NCBI GenBank assembly: GCA_050251775.1
Contig: JBFWMD010000026.1
Span: forward strand, 1-40,507
Origin: Paucidesulfovibrio sp050251775
GTDB taxonomy: Bacteria; Desulfobacterota; Desulfovibrionia; Desulfovibrionales; Desulfovibrionaceae
Direction: 5' to 3'
DNA length: 40,507 nucleotides
The position numbers were made by a program, and so were the translations under genes. Shown here piece by piece: positions 6,522 to 13,885 of the stretch (its first letter is position 1; each line of letters begins with the position of its first letter). The notes beneath the pieces are model-generated. The model was not told the DNA's origin. It saw only the letters and a program-made list of their open reading frames with translations, and did not search any database.

Positions 6522-7244
6522 TCAGAGCGGGGCAAAGTTCTGGAGCACCCAAATGACCCGGCCCACGGTGCGGGCGTCCATCTGTTCGGCGGGGACACGA
6601 ATGTCCTCGTGCTCCTTGTTCTCGGCGCGCAGTACGAACTGGTCGTCGCGGAAGTAGACGCGGCGGATCAGCAGGCCCTGATGCGGGAAATGCACGGCAC
6701 AAAGATCGCCGTCCGGGTGCTGGCGCTGCTTGGTGTCGATGCCCACAAAGGAGCTGCGCAGGATCAGGGGTTCCATGCTGCGGTTGTCCTGGCGCACCAC
6801 GATCAGAGAGTCGCGGTAGAAGGACTCCGGAATGGAAAGCTCCTCAATGGGCATGGCCTCCCAGGTCTCGGCGCCGGCGTCCTTGCCTCCCGAGGAGGAA
6901 ACAGCCACAACCCGTCCGCGGGAGTGGGGCTTGCCGTAGGGGGCCGGGGTTTCGCGCAGGATCTGGTCTGCGGAGACCTTGGCCATGCTCGGGTTGAGAT
7001 ATACGGGTTCCGCCCCGTCCGCGAGCCAATCCGGGTTGAGGCCGTGGCTGCGGTAGAGTTTCAGGAACCACTCCGCGGGGATGGAACAGCGGCGTTTGGC
7101 GTCTGAGATGCTGGATTGGCGAACGTTGAGGACTTCGGCGAGTTGCACCTGGGTGCGCGCTCCAGTGGCTTTCTTGACGCGTTCCAGAGCGGATTCAAAC
7201 CACTTTTCCAGAGCGTCGTCGCATTTTTTCTTCGGTTTGGGCAT
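6522..7244 (-). CDS. CI-like repressor, HTH plus S24 (LexA-type) domain
   Basis: This 240-aa regulator has an N-terminal helix-turn-helix of the phage CI type (about residues 20-75; QVQLAEVLNVRQSSISDAKR) and a C-terminal S24 peptidase fold (about 125-235). The catalytic Ser motif is present as DNRSMEP. The position where the Lys of the Ser-Lys dyad is expected reads GLLIRRVYF, with Arg. RecA-stimulated self-cleavage is therefore doubtful, and the domain may serve for dimerisation or sensing. The start follows TAGGAGACATCG. No phage genes lie nearby, so it looks like a stand-alone chromosomal regulator or a relic of a lost prophage. Confidence 0.88.
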   Translation of the reverse strand: MPKPKKKCDDALEKWFESALERVKKATGARTQVQLAEVLNVRQSSISDAKRRCSIPAEWFLKLYRSHGLNPDWLADGAEPVYLNPSMAKVSADQILRETPAPYGKPHSRGRVVAVSSSGGKDAGAETWEAMPIEELSIPESFYRDSLIVVRQDNRSMEPLILRSSFVGIDTKQRQHPDGDLCAVHFPHQGLLIRRVYFRDDQFVLRAENKEHEDIRVPAEQMDARTVGRVIWVLQNFAPL

Positions 7245-7261
7245 TCGATGTCTCCTATTTC

Positions 7262-7287
7262 CTAACTGGCATTGGTCCGATTGTTAG
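7262..7287. promoter_or_regulatory. Possible repressor operator
   Basis: CTAAC and GTTAG arms (7262-7266 and 7283-7287) flank 16 nt directly upstream of the S24 repressor ribosome site. The place suits an autoregulatory operator, but the arms are short. Confidence 0.25.
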
Positions 7288-7440
7288 AGCGGTTCGTGGT
7301 CAGCCTGTACATCCGGAAGCAGCAGCATGGAGCTGCTTTGCGCGCGGAATAGTGCGTGTTGTTTGAGCATCTGGGCAGAGGCTCCCGTAGCGAGGAAGAC
7401 CCTGATTTGAGCTGTGAACGGCGGACGGACCTCGGACGGA

Positions 7441-7494
7441 AAAGCGGGAGTCGACTCCCGCACCCCTCGTTGATATCGGGAAAAAACCCCGATT
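7441..7494 (-). promoter_or_regulatory. Hairpin pair in repressor leader, possible attenuator
   Basis: On the minus strand, upstream of the repressor, ATCGGG-loop-CCCGAT (7494-7476, T-rich loop) is followed by the 18-bp perfect palindrome GCGGGAGTCGACTCCCGC (7462-7445) and TTTTCC. The second hairpin resembles an intrinsic terminator and could end transcription early or release a short RNA. A weak promoter-like pair lies upstream at 7553-7558 (TTGACT) and 7533-7538 (TATAGT), but with a 14-nt spacer. Confidence 0.35.
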
Positions 7495-7646
7495 CCCTCG
7501 TTTCAGCACCCGTACTGAATACTGGTCTTTCTACTATACAACTGGGAAGAAAAGTCAATAGGTTTTACTATCAACAAAAAATATATAATTTTCAACATAA
7601 TAAACAGTGTTCACGACAACTGATGTACGCAACTTAAGCAAAGAAA

Positions 7647-7690
7647 AACAAAAAACCCTACCAATCGCCCGGGGCGAACGGCAGGGTTTT
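7647..7690 (-). terminator. Terminator of hflKC
   Basis: AAAACCCT (7652-7659) pairs with AGGGTTTT (7683-7690), enclosing a second stem TCGCC/GGCGA. On the minus strand the structure runs into TTTTTTGTTTTTC. It starts 31 bp after the hflC stop codon. Confidence 0.9.
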
Positions 7691-7720
7691 ATTGGGGATT
7701 CCCTTCAGTCTTTTGGGAAA

Positions 7721-8572
7721 CTACCGGAAGTACCGCAGGAAGGGGGAGTCCGGGGTAATAATCACCCGCGTGTTGTCCTTGAGGCTTTTTTCATAGGCCT
7801 CCAGGCTGCGTTTGAACTCATAAAAGTCCGGAGCCTCATTCAGGGCTTCAGCATAGATGCGTGTGGCGTTGGCCTCGCCCTCGCCCCGGATGATCTGGGA
7901 CTTGCGCTTGGCTTCGGAGAGCAGCACAGCCCGCTCCTTGTCGGCCTGTGCGCGGATCTTGGCCGCCATTTCCTGGCCTTCGGCGCGGTATTGCTTGGCC
8001 TGCCGCTCACGCTCGGCCCGCATGCGGTTGAAGATGGCTCGTTCGTTCTCCAGGGGCAGATCGGTGCGCTTAATGCGCACGTCGACCACGTCGATGCCGA
8101 AGGAAACCAACTGTTCGCGGGTCTTGGTGGTTACTTCCTCCAGGAGCTGCTTGCGCTTGTGGGCCACGATCTCCTTCAGTTCATAGCGGCCGAGAACCTC
8201 GCGGAGCTGGCCGCGCATCACGTCGTCCAACCGGGCCAGGGCGCCGGGAATGGTCTTGAACTTCTTGTAGAACTCCAGCGGATTGGTGATCCGCCATTTG
8301 GCATAGGAGTCCACGACCATATTCTTCTTGTCTTCAGTGAGGATTTCCTCGGGTTTGGCGTCGTAGTCGAGGATGCGCGAATCAAAGTAGATTACGTCCT
8401 GGACAAAAGGCAGCTTGAAGTGCAGGCCCGGCCCGTAGGCCGCGTCCCCCACAGGACGACCGAACTGAAGCACGATGGCCTGCTCGGTTTGGTCCACGGT
8501 AAAGGCGCACTCCAGGGCCGACACCAGGCAGATGAAGACCACGATCAGGGAGATGAGGGTGGAGCGTTTCAT
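7721..8572 (-). CDS. hflC: Protease modulator HflC
   Basis: This 283-aa SPFH/prohibitin-family protein has one N-terminal membrane anchor (about residues 4-24) and a periplasmic-facing SPFH domain (about 25-185; TEQAIVLQFGRPVGD, GIDVVDVRIKRTDLP). A long charged helix rich in Ala, Glu and Arg follows (about 190-260). HflC and HflK form a large membrane cage around the AAA protease FtsH and tune its degradation of membrane proteins. The gene overlaps hflK by 4 nt and ends in a strong terminator. ftsH itself is not in the window. Confidence 0.95.
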   Translation of the reverse strand: MKRSTLISLIVVFICLVSALECAFTVDQTEQAIVLQFGRPVGDAAYGPGLHFKLPFVQDVIYFDSRILDYDAKPEEILTEDKKNMVVDSYAKWRITNPLEFYKKFKTIPGALARLDDVMRGQLREVLGRYELKEIVAHKRKQLLEEVTTKTREQLVSFGIDVVDVRIKRTDLPLENERAIFNRMRAERERQAKQYRAEGQEMAAKIRAQADKERAVLLSEAKRKSQIIRGEGEANATRIYAEALNEAPDFYEFKRSLEAYEKSLKDNTRVIITPDSPFLRYFR

Positions 8573-9654
8573 TGCGCGGCCCCCTGTTGCTTGGCCGGAG
8601 TCTCGGGCTGTTTGGGCAGTTGCCCCAGCGGGAGGTACGGCACGGATTTCTGGAGGGCGTCGCTGGAAAGGATCAGCTTTTCCGTCTCCGGGTTGGAAAG
8701 CACGTTTTCCATGGTTTCCAGGTACAGACGGGTGCGGGTCACGTCCTTGGCTTTTTTGTATTCGTCCGCAACGGCCTTGAAGCGAGAGGCGTCACCCTGG
8801 GCGTCGAGAATCTGCGTGGCCTGATAGGCCTCGGCTTCGCGGATCATGGCCTCGGCCAGGCCGCTGGCCTTGGGCAGAATGTCCCGGCTGTACGCTTCGG
8901 CCTCGTTCTTGAGCCGGTCCCGATCCTCGCGGGCGCTGACCACGTCCTTGAACGCGTCGATGACCTCGTTCGGCGGATGCACGTTCTGCATCTGGAGGTT
9001 CACCATCAGAATTCCGGTCTGGTACTTGTCCAGAATCTGCTGCATCAGTTGGCTGGTGCTGTTCATGATCCGCTGCTTGTCCGTGGTCAGTGCGGAATCG
9101 ATCATGTTCTTGCCGATGATTTCGCGCATGGCCGCTTCGGCAGCGGATTTGACCGTGTCATCCGGTCTGTCCACGTTGAAGAGGTAGCTGCGTGCGTCCG
9201 CGATCTGATACTGCACCGAGAACTGCACATCCACGATGTTCTCGTCGCCGGTGAGCATCAGGGACTCGTCCGCGACACTGCGGGACTGCCCCTGCTGGAA
9301 GTCGCGCTCGCGCGACCCCGAGCGGAAGCCCACCTCGATGCGCCGGACCTGATCCACGTTCAAGGTCAGTACGCTTTCAATCGGATAGGGGATGTGATAG
9401 TGCAGCCCGGAGCCGGTTTCCCGGTCGAACTGACCGAATCGCTTGACCACGCCGCGTTCCGCCGGGCCGACGATGAAGATGCCGGTCAGCAGCCAGATGC
9501 CGATCACCGCGAGGATCAGCAGCTTGGCTCCGGGGAGTTTGAAATTTTTGAACTGCTTGAACTTCTCGCTGAAGTCGTCCAAGTTTGGGGGGCCTCCGCC
9601 AAGAGGTCCGCGCCTTTGCCGCTGCTTTTGCAGTTTTTCCCAGTCCCAGTTCAT
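8569..9654 (-). CDS. hflK: FtsH protease activity modulator HflK
   Basis: This 361-aa HflK begins with a Gly- and Arg-rich cytoplasmic segment (RRGPLGGGPPNLDDF), followed by one membrane helix (about residues 45-65; LLILAVIGIWLLTGIFIV). The SPFH domain then carries the typical AERGVVKRFGQFDRETGSGLHYHIPYPIE, and a coiled-coil region follows. The C-terminal tail is Pro/Gln-rich. It is the first gene of hflKC and partners HflC. The start at 9654 has no strong ribosome site. A TTGACC/TATGTC pair with a 17-nt spacer (9661-9689) lies so close that a near-leaderless transcript is possible. Confidence 0.95.
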   Translation of the reverse strand: MNWDWEKLQKQRQRRGPLGGGPPNLDDFSEKFKQFKNFKLPGAKLLILAVIGIWLLTGIFIVGPAERGVVKRFGQFDRETGSGLHYHIPYPIESVLTLNVDQVRRIEVGFRSGSRERDFQQGQSRSVADESLMLTGDENIVDVQFSVQYQIADARSYLFNVDRPDDTVKSAAEAAMREIIGKNMIDSALTTDKQRIMNSTSQLMQQILDKYQTGILMVNLQMQNVHPPNEVIDAFKDVVSAREDRDRLKNEAEAYSRDILPKASGLAEAMIREAEAYQATQILDAQGDASRFKAVADEYKKAKDVTRTRLYLETMENVLSNPETEKLILSSDALQKSVPYLPLGQLPKQPETPAKQQGAAQ

Positions 9655-9739
9655 GGTGTTGACATAGGCATTGTGCGAACCCAGGTCAAGGTGAAGAGAT
9701 AAAAGATAACGCCCTAATCGGCAGATTCGTGAGGGACGG

Positions 9740-11158
9740 ATGCGGGAAGAGCGGCGCGCGGTATTTCGCGCTTACGATATTCGAGGTGTCGCAGGAGTGG
9801 ACTTCGACGCGGCCTGGGTCCGCGAGCTCGGTCGCGCCCTGGGCGCGTGGTATCTGGCTCGCGGTCTGGACCGGGCCGTGCTCGGCAGGGACTGCCGCGC
9901 CACCTCCCCCGAATATTTCGAGGCCCTGGCCCAGGGGCTGGCCTCCACGGGTGTGGACGTGATCCTGACCGGTCTGCTGGCCACCCCTGTGCTCTATCAC
10001 GCGGTGCGCCACCTGGGCACGCGGGCCGGCGTCATGGTCACGGCCAGCCATAATCCACCGGAATACAATGGCTTCAAGCTCTGGGGCGGAGACTGTGTGC
10101 TCAGCCCCGAGGAGATACTGGAGGTCCGAGATCTGCTCGAGGCGGGCGATTTCCCGCAGGGCCGGGGCCTGATCAGCACGCATGATCCCGTGCCCGCCTG
10201 GCTGGACGAGGTGGCCGCGCTGGAGCGGCTGGAGCCTCGCAAACCGGGCGCGCGTCCGTTGCGCGTGGTGGTGGACGGCGGCAACGGCTCCGCAGGGGAG
10301 CTCACTGCCCTGCTGCTGGAACGCGCCGCGCAGAACACCCCCTCGTCCGACGCCGCGCATCCGCACCTGGTGGTGGACCGGCTCTTTTGCGATCCGGACG
10401 GATCGTTTCCCAACCACCATCCCGATCCCGTGATCGAGACCAACGTGTCCGGGCTCAAGAACAGGGTGCTGGAAACGGGCGCGGATCTCGGCGTGGGCCT
10501 GGACGGCGACGGCGACCGTATCGGCGTGGTGGACGAGAAAGGCCGCCTCTGGCCCGGGGACCGGCTGCTGGCGCTCTTTGCCCGGGACGTGCTCCGGCGC
10601 GCGCCCGGCGCGCGGATCATCGCGGACGTGAAGTGCAGCCACCTGCTTTTCAAGGACATCGTGGCCCATGGGGGCAACCCGATCATGGGTGTCACCGGCC
10701 ATTCAATCATGAAGCGCGCGCTCAAGGAACAGCACGCGGCTCTGGCCGGGGAGATGAGCGGGCACATGTTTTTCGGCGAAGGGTTCTTCGGCTGGGACGA
10801 CGCGGCCTACGCGGCCTTGCGGCTCGTTGCGCTGCTCTCCCGGTCGGACCGGCCCCTTTCGCGTTTGCTGGAGGAATGGCCCGAGAGCTTTGCCACTCCG
10901 GAAATCCGCACCCCCTGCCCCGAGTCCTGCAAGTTCGAAGTGGTGCGACGCGTGCATGCCGAACTCTCCGACCGGTTTGATATCATTGACGTGGATGGTG
11001 TTCGCGTGCTTTTTCCCGATGGATGGGGCCTGGTGCGTGCGTCGAACACCCAGGCCGAACTGACTCTGCGTTTCGAGGCGGAAAGCGAGGCCCGGCTGGA
11101 GGAAATCCGGAATTTCCTCACGGCGGTCGTGGACCGGGCTGTGCGCGCATCCTGCTGA
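9740..11158 (+). CDS. Phosphomannomutase/phosphoglucomutase (AlgC-type)
   Basis: This 472-aa alpha-D-phosphohexomutase interconverts hexose 1- and 6-phosphates for surface polysaccharide precursors. All four domain signatures are visible: the substrate start FRAYDIRGV, the phosphoserine loop TASHNPPEYNGFK (about residues 100-112), the metal loop GLDGDGDRIGVVD (about 252-264), the sugar-specificity loop GEMSGHMFF (about 337-345) and the C-terminal phosphate-binding RASNTQAELTLRFEAES. The GEMSGH loop is typical of bifunctional PMM/PGM enzymes. The start follows GAGGGACGG directly. It stands alone, divergent from hflKC. Confidence 0.93.
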   Translation: MREERRAVFRAYDIRGVAGVDFDAAWVRELGRALGAWYLARGLDRAVLGRDCRATSPEYFEALAQGLASTGVDVILTGLLATPVLYHAVRHLGTRAGVMVTASHNPPEYNGFKLWGGDCVLSPEEILEVRDLLEAGDFPQGRGLISTHDPVPAWLDEVAALERLEPRKPGARPLRVVVDGGNGSAGELTALLLERAAQNTPSSDAAHPHLVVDRLFCDPDGSFPNHHPDPVIETNVSGLKNRVLETGADLGVGLDGDGDRIGVVDEKGRLWPGDRLLALFARDVLRRAPGARIIADVKCSHLLFKDIVAHGGNPIMGVTGHSIMKRALKEQHAALAGEMSGHMFFGEGFFGWDDAAYAALRLVALLSRSDRPLSRLLEEWPESFATPEIRTPCPESCKFEVVRRVHAELSDRFDIIDVDGVRVLFPDGWGLVRASNTQAELTLRFEAESEARLEEIRNFLTAVVDRAVRASC

Positions 11159-11172
11159 CTTCTCCCCCTGTC

Positions 11173-11205
11173 GCAGAGGCGGTCCGGCAACGGACCCGGC
11201 TCTGC
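11173..11205 (+). promoter_or_regulatory. Stable hairpin upstream of the ykgJ-like gene
   Basis: GCAGAG (11173-11178) pairs with CTCTGC (11200-11205) and GGTCCG (11181-11186) with CGGACC (11191-11196), leaving a GCAA tetraloop. It lies between the mutase stop and the GGAG ribosome site of the next gene. There is no T-tract, so it is more likely an RNA-stability or translation element than a terminator. Confidence 0.5.
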
Positions 11206-11216
11206 CGGAGGCGAAC

Positions 11217-11738
11217 ATGCTGACTCTGTGGTCCGTCCGTTCGGTTTGGCGAAGGCTGCTCTGTCTGGTGCTCCGGCGGGAACCGCGCGTGCTGGGCCGC
11301 TGCCTGCAATGCGGGCGCTGCTGCCGGGAAATCGTGCTCTGCCACGACGGACGCTGGATCACGAGCCTGAAGCGGTTTCGGGAGCTGCTGGAGCGCGATC
11401 CGGAATACGAACGCCTGGAGCCTCGTGAACGCGATGAGGCCGGGCGCATCCTTTTCCGCTGCTCCTGGCTCGGTGCGGACGGTCGCTGCACCGGTTATGA
11501 AGACCGCCTGCCCCTCTGCCGCAACCATCCCAGTCCCGGTCTCTGGCTGCGGGGCGTGGACCTTCCCCGCGCATGCGGGTATAGGTTGAGTGGGCCGGAA
11601 CTTTTCGGCTTCCTGCGCAGGAGACACCCGAACCACGAACAGCGTTTCGAGCGCGTGCTGGACCTGGAGCGCGATCGGGCCAAAGGCGCGAACGCGCTCC
11701 ACGGCCTTCGGAGTCGGGAAACAGACGAGGAGTCATGA
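11217..11738 (+). CDS. YkgJ-family cysteine-cluster protein
   Basis: This 173-aa protein has the YkgJ/UPF0153 pattern: RCLQCGRCCREI near residue 35, a Cys in the FRCSWLGADGRC segment (about 80-90), and YEDRLPLCRNHPSP (about 97-110). The conserved cysteines probably bind a metal or Fe-S centre. The family has no firmly established function. The Arg-rich N- and C-termini lie outside the core. It overlaps the MacA-like adaptor gene by 4 nt (ATGA), so it appears to lead that operon, although a functional link is not obvious. Confidence 0.8.
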   Translation: MLTLWSVRSVWRRLLCLVLRREPRVLGRCLQCGRCCREIVLCHDGRWITSLKRFRELLERDPEYERLEPRERDEAGRILFRCSWLGADGRCTGYEDRLPLCRNHPSPGLWLRGVDLPRACGYRLSGPELFGFLRRRHPNHEQRFERVLDLERDRAKGANALHGLRSRETDEES

Positions 11739-12811
11739 AGAAATACATTGTGCTGGCTGTTCTTCTCGCCGTGGTGGCGGGCGTTGTGTTCTGGCGCGCC
11801 ACAGGCGCGGACAAGGAAGTCACCGTGGTGGCCACGGGCGTTGTGGAGCGCGGCGAGGTGCGCCAGGTGTTGGAGGCCACGGGTATCGTCAAGGCCCAGG
11901 TGGGGGCGCAGGTCAAGATCGGCGCGCGCGCCACAGGCGTGCTTGTGGACATCCCGGTCAAGGCGGGCGACGAGGTGCGGCCGGGCCAACTTGTGGCCGA
12001 GATCGACGACCGCGAAATCCGCGCCAAGCTGACCGAGGCCCAGGCGCGCTACAATCTGGCCGGGGCCAAGGCCGAACGCGCGGCCAAGGACCTGGAGCGC
12101 AAGCGGCAGCTGGTGTCCCAGAAGCTCGATACCCAGTCCGCTCTGGACGAGGCCCTGGAAAACGCCCAGGTGACCCGCTACGAGGCCGACGCGGAGCGCG
12201 CCACCCTGGAAAGTCTCCGGATTCAACTCTCCTATTATAAGATTTTCAGCCCCATCAGCGGCGTGGTTTCGAACATCACGGCCCAGGAGGGAGAAACCGT
12301 GGTCTCGGGCCTCCAGGTCTCCAATCTGATCACCGTGCTCGACCCTACGCGCCTGGAGATGTGGATCTACGTGGACGAGACCGACGTGGGCCGCACCCGT
12401 CCCGACCAGGAGGTCGAATTCTTTGTGGATGCCTATCCGGGCAAAACTTTCGCCGGAAGCATCAAGCTGGTCTATCCGGAACCGGAAATCCGGGACAACA
12501 TCGTCTACTACCGCGCCCTGGTGGGTGTGGCCTACGACGCTGATTTCCCCTTGCGTCCGGAAATGACCACCCAGTGTAAAATTGTCGTGGAGCGGCGGGA
12601 AAACGTGCTGACCATGCCCAACGAGGCCATCAAGTGGGTCGCGGGCAAGCAATCCATTTATGCGCTCAAGGACGGCAAGCCGGTCAAGGCCGAGGTGGAG
12701 CTGGGCCTGCGCGGACTGGAGCGCAGCGAAGTGGTTTCGGGCTTGACCGAGGGCCAGAAAGTGGCCACCCAGTTGGTGCTGCCCGGCCAGAAAAAGGGCG
12801 GAAAGGGATGA
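11735..12811 (+). CDS. MacA-like periplasmic adaptor (HlyD/RND family)
   Basis: This 358-aa membrane-fusion protein has an N-terminal anchor (about residues 4-22), a biotinyl-lipoyl half-motif (GARATGVLVDIPVKAGDEV), a coiled-coil hairpin (about 90-165; Ala/Glu/Arg-rich), the second lipoyl half (IFSPISGVVSNITAQEGETV), a beta-barrel domain and a membrane-proximal domain (MPNEAIKWVAGKQSIYAL). Such adaptors link an inner-membrane ABC or RND pump to an outer-membrane channel. The overlapping ABC ATPase downstream points to a MacAB-type pump. No permease follows. The candidate partner is the unlinked permease at 21123-22358. Confidence 0.92.
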   Translation: MKKYIVLAVLLAVVAGVVFWRATGADKEVTVVATGVVERGEVRQVLEATGIVKAQVGAQVKIGARATGVLVDIPVKAGDEVRPGQLVAEIDDREIRAKLTEAQARYNLAGAKAERAAKDLERKRQLVSQKLDTQSALDEALENAQVTRYEADAERATLESLRIQLSYYKIFSPISGVVSNITAQEGETVVSGLQVSNLITVLDPTRLEMWIYVDETDVGRTRPDQEVEFFVDAYPGKTFAGSIKLVYPEPEIRDNIVYYRALVGVAYDADFPLRPEMTTQCKIVVERRENVLTMPNEAIKWVAGKQSIYALKDGKPVKAEVELGLRGLERSEVVSGLTEGQKVATQLVLPGQKKGGKG

Positions 12812-13557
12812 TCGTGGGCGCGGAAAAGCGGGAGATCATCCGGCTGGAGGGACTGGGCAAGGTCTTTGCCCTGGCGGGCGAGGAGAGCCGCGACGGAAAC
12901 GGGGCCGAGGAGGGAGCGCCGGCCCGTCCGCGCGGCGTGGAAGTGCTGCGCGGCATCGACCTGCGCATCGACGCCGGGGAGTTCGTGGCGCTCCAGGGCA
13001 CGTCCGGCTCGGGCAAATCCACGCTCCTGCACATCATCGGCCTGCTCGACCGGGCCACCGCGGGCCGCTACCTGCTGGACGGCACGGATGTCTCCACCCT
13101 GGACGACGACGCGCTCTCGGACCTGCGCAACCAGCGGCTCGGCTTCGTCTTCCAGAGCTTCTACCTGATTCCCTATGCCTCGGCCCTGGAGAACGTGCTC
13201 TTGCCCGGCATGTATGCGGACAAGCCCCAGGCCGAGCTGCGAGCGCGCGCGGCCATGCTCCTGGAGCGGGTCGGGCTGGGCGACCGCATGGAGTTCAAGC
13301 CCTCGCGGCTGTCCGGCGGCCAGCAGCAGCGCGTGGCCATGGCCCGTGCCCTGCTGAACAACCCCGCCGTGATTCTCGCGGACGAGCCCACGGGCCAGCT
13401 CGATTCCAGCACCAGCGCGGAAATCCTTGAGCTGTTCACGGAAATCAACGCCTCCGGAACCACCATCATTCTCGTGACACACGACGAAGCCACGGCTGCG
13501 GCGGCCCGCCGGATGATCCGCCTGCACGACGGCAGGATCGCGGAAGACGGGAATTGA
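12808..13557 (+). CDS. MacB/LolD-type ABC transporter ATPase
   Basis: This 249-aa ATPase has Walker A GTSGSGKSTLLH, Q-loop FVFQSFYLIPY, signature LSGGQQQRVAMARAL, Walker B VILADEPTG and the switch His in ILVTHDEATA. I chose the ATG at 12808, which overlaps the adaptor stop (ATGA). Between the first strand and Walker A sits an unusual Glu/Gly-rich insert (about residues 25-45; EESRDGNGAEEGAPARP). The LolD/MacB subfamily normally works with an FtsX-type permease to move lipoproteins, peptides or drugs through a tripartite complex. Here the permease gene is absent from the operon. Confidence 0.92.
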   Translation: MIVGAEKREIIRLEGLGKVFALAGEESRDGNGAEEGAPARPRGVEVLRGIDLRIDAGEFVALQGTSGSGKSTLLHIIGLLDRATAGRYLLDGTDVSTLDDDALSDLRNQRLGFVFQSFYLIPYASALENVLLPGMYADKPQAELRARAAMLLERVGLGDRMEFKPSRLSGGQQQRVAMARALLNNPAVILADEPTGQLDSSTSAEILELFTEINASGTTIILVTHDEATAAAARRMIRLHDGRIAEDGN

Positions 13558-13571
13558 CAGCCCTTCCCTTG

Positions 13572-13597
13572 TATCGGGTAGGAAGATATACCCGATA
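13572..13597 (+). terminator. Hairpin after the ABC ATPase, possible 3' end
   Basis: TATCGGGTA (13572-13580) and TACCCGATA (13589-13597) form a 9-bp stem 14 bp past the ATPase stop. No T-tract follows, so it may protect a 3' end rather than terminate transcription. Confidence 0.4.
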
Positions 13598-13704
13598 GCT
13601 GCCCGGCATCCCCCCTTGAGTGCAACGGGTTGCTCCGTTTAGCCTTTGCAAAGTTCGCCGCCGATTCCAACTTCATCATCTTTTGGGACATCCGTGCTGG
13701 GTAC

Positions 13705-13721
13705 GTGGTACTCCAAGCGCC
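13705..13721 (+). promoter_or_regulatory. Weak sigma-54-like site upstream of ablA
   Basis: GTGGTACTCCAAGCGCC contains GG-N10-GC with exact spacing (13707-13708 and 13719-13720). The -24 box TGGTAC is close to consensus; the -12 box AGCGC is poor. If used, it would give an ablA leader of about 150 nt. Confidence 0.25.
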
Positions 13722-13790
13722 CTTTTCAGCGAGGCTGCTGCAACGAGCAACTGCTTTTCGTGCTTGTCCCTGCCCGGCGGCCAATCCAGC

Positions 13791-13829
13791 GGTCCCTTTT
13801 GACCGAGCCCGGAGCTCGGAGGGGGGACC
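13791..13829 (+). promoter_or_regulatory. Structured element in the ablA 5' leader
   Basis: GGTCCC (13791-13796) pairs with GGGACC (13824-13829), and inside it CCGAGC (13803-13808) pairs with GCTCGG (13814-13819) across a CCGGA loop. The stems are separated by an internal loop of TTTTGA opposite AGGG. This stacked form resembles a cis-regulatory RNA, but I do not recognise a known riboswitch class. It ends about 45 nt before the ablA ribosome site. Confidence 0.4.
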
Positions 13830-13885
13830 CGTGTTCAGGCTGCGGCGGCTTCCGGGCTGTCGCGCCGTCAACAGGAGGTATGACT

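Larger units (their letters stand above)
7245..7720. other. Gap between hflC and the repressor
   Basis: This 476-bp gap holds the leader hairpins, a possible operator, an AT-rich stretch (7525-7640) likely to contain the repressor promoter, and the hflC terminator. Short ORFs crossing it show no family resemblance. Confidence 0.6.
13558..13885. other. Gap between ABC ATPase and ablA
   Basis: These 328 bp hold the post-ATPase hairpin, a weak sigma-54-like site, the stacked hairpin and the ablA ribosome site (CAGGAGGT, 13871-13878). In-frame upstream extensions of ablA into this region do not resemble the family. Confidence 0.6.

Noticed and set aside
7262..7558. 98-codon minus-strand ORF upstream of the S24 repressor
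   Set aside because: No ribosome site, odd Ser/Arg/Cys composition, and it spans the leader hairpins.
13558..13885. Lysine or c-di-GMP riboswitch upstream of ablA
   Set aside because: The conserved core sequences of those classes are not present; only generic stems are seen.
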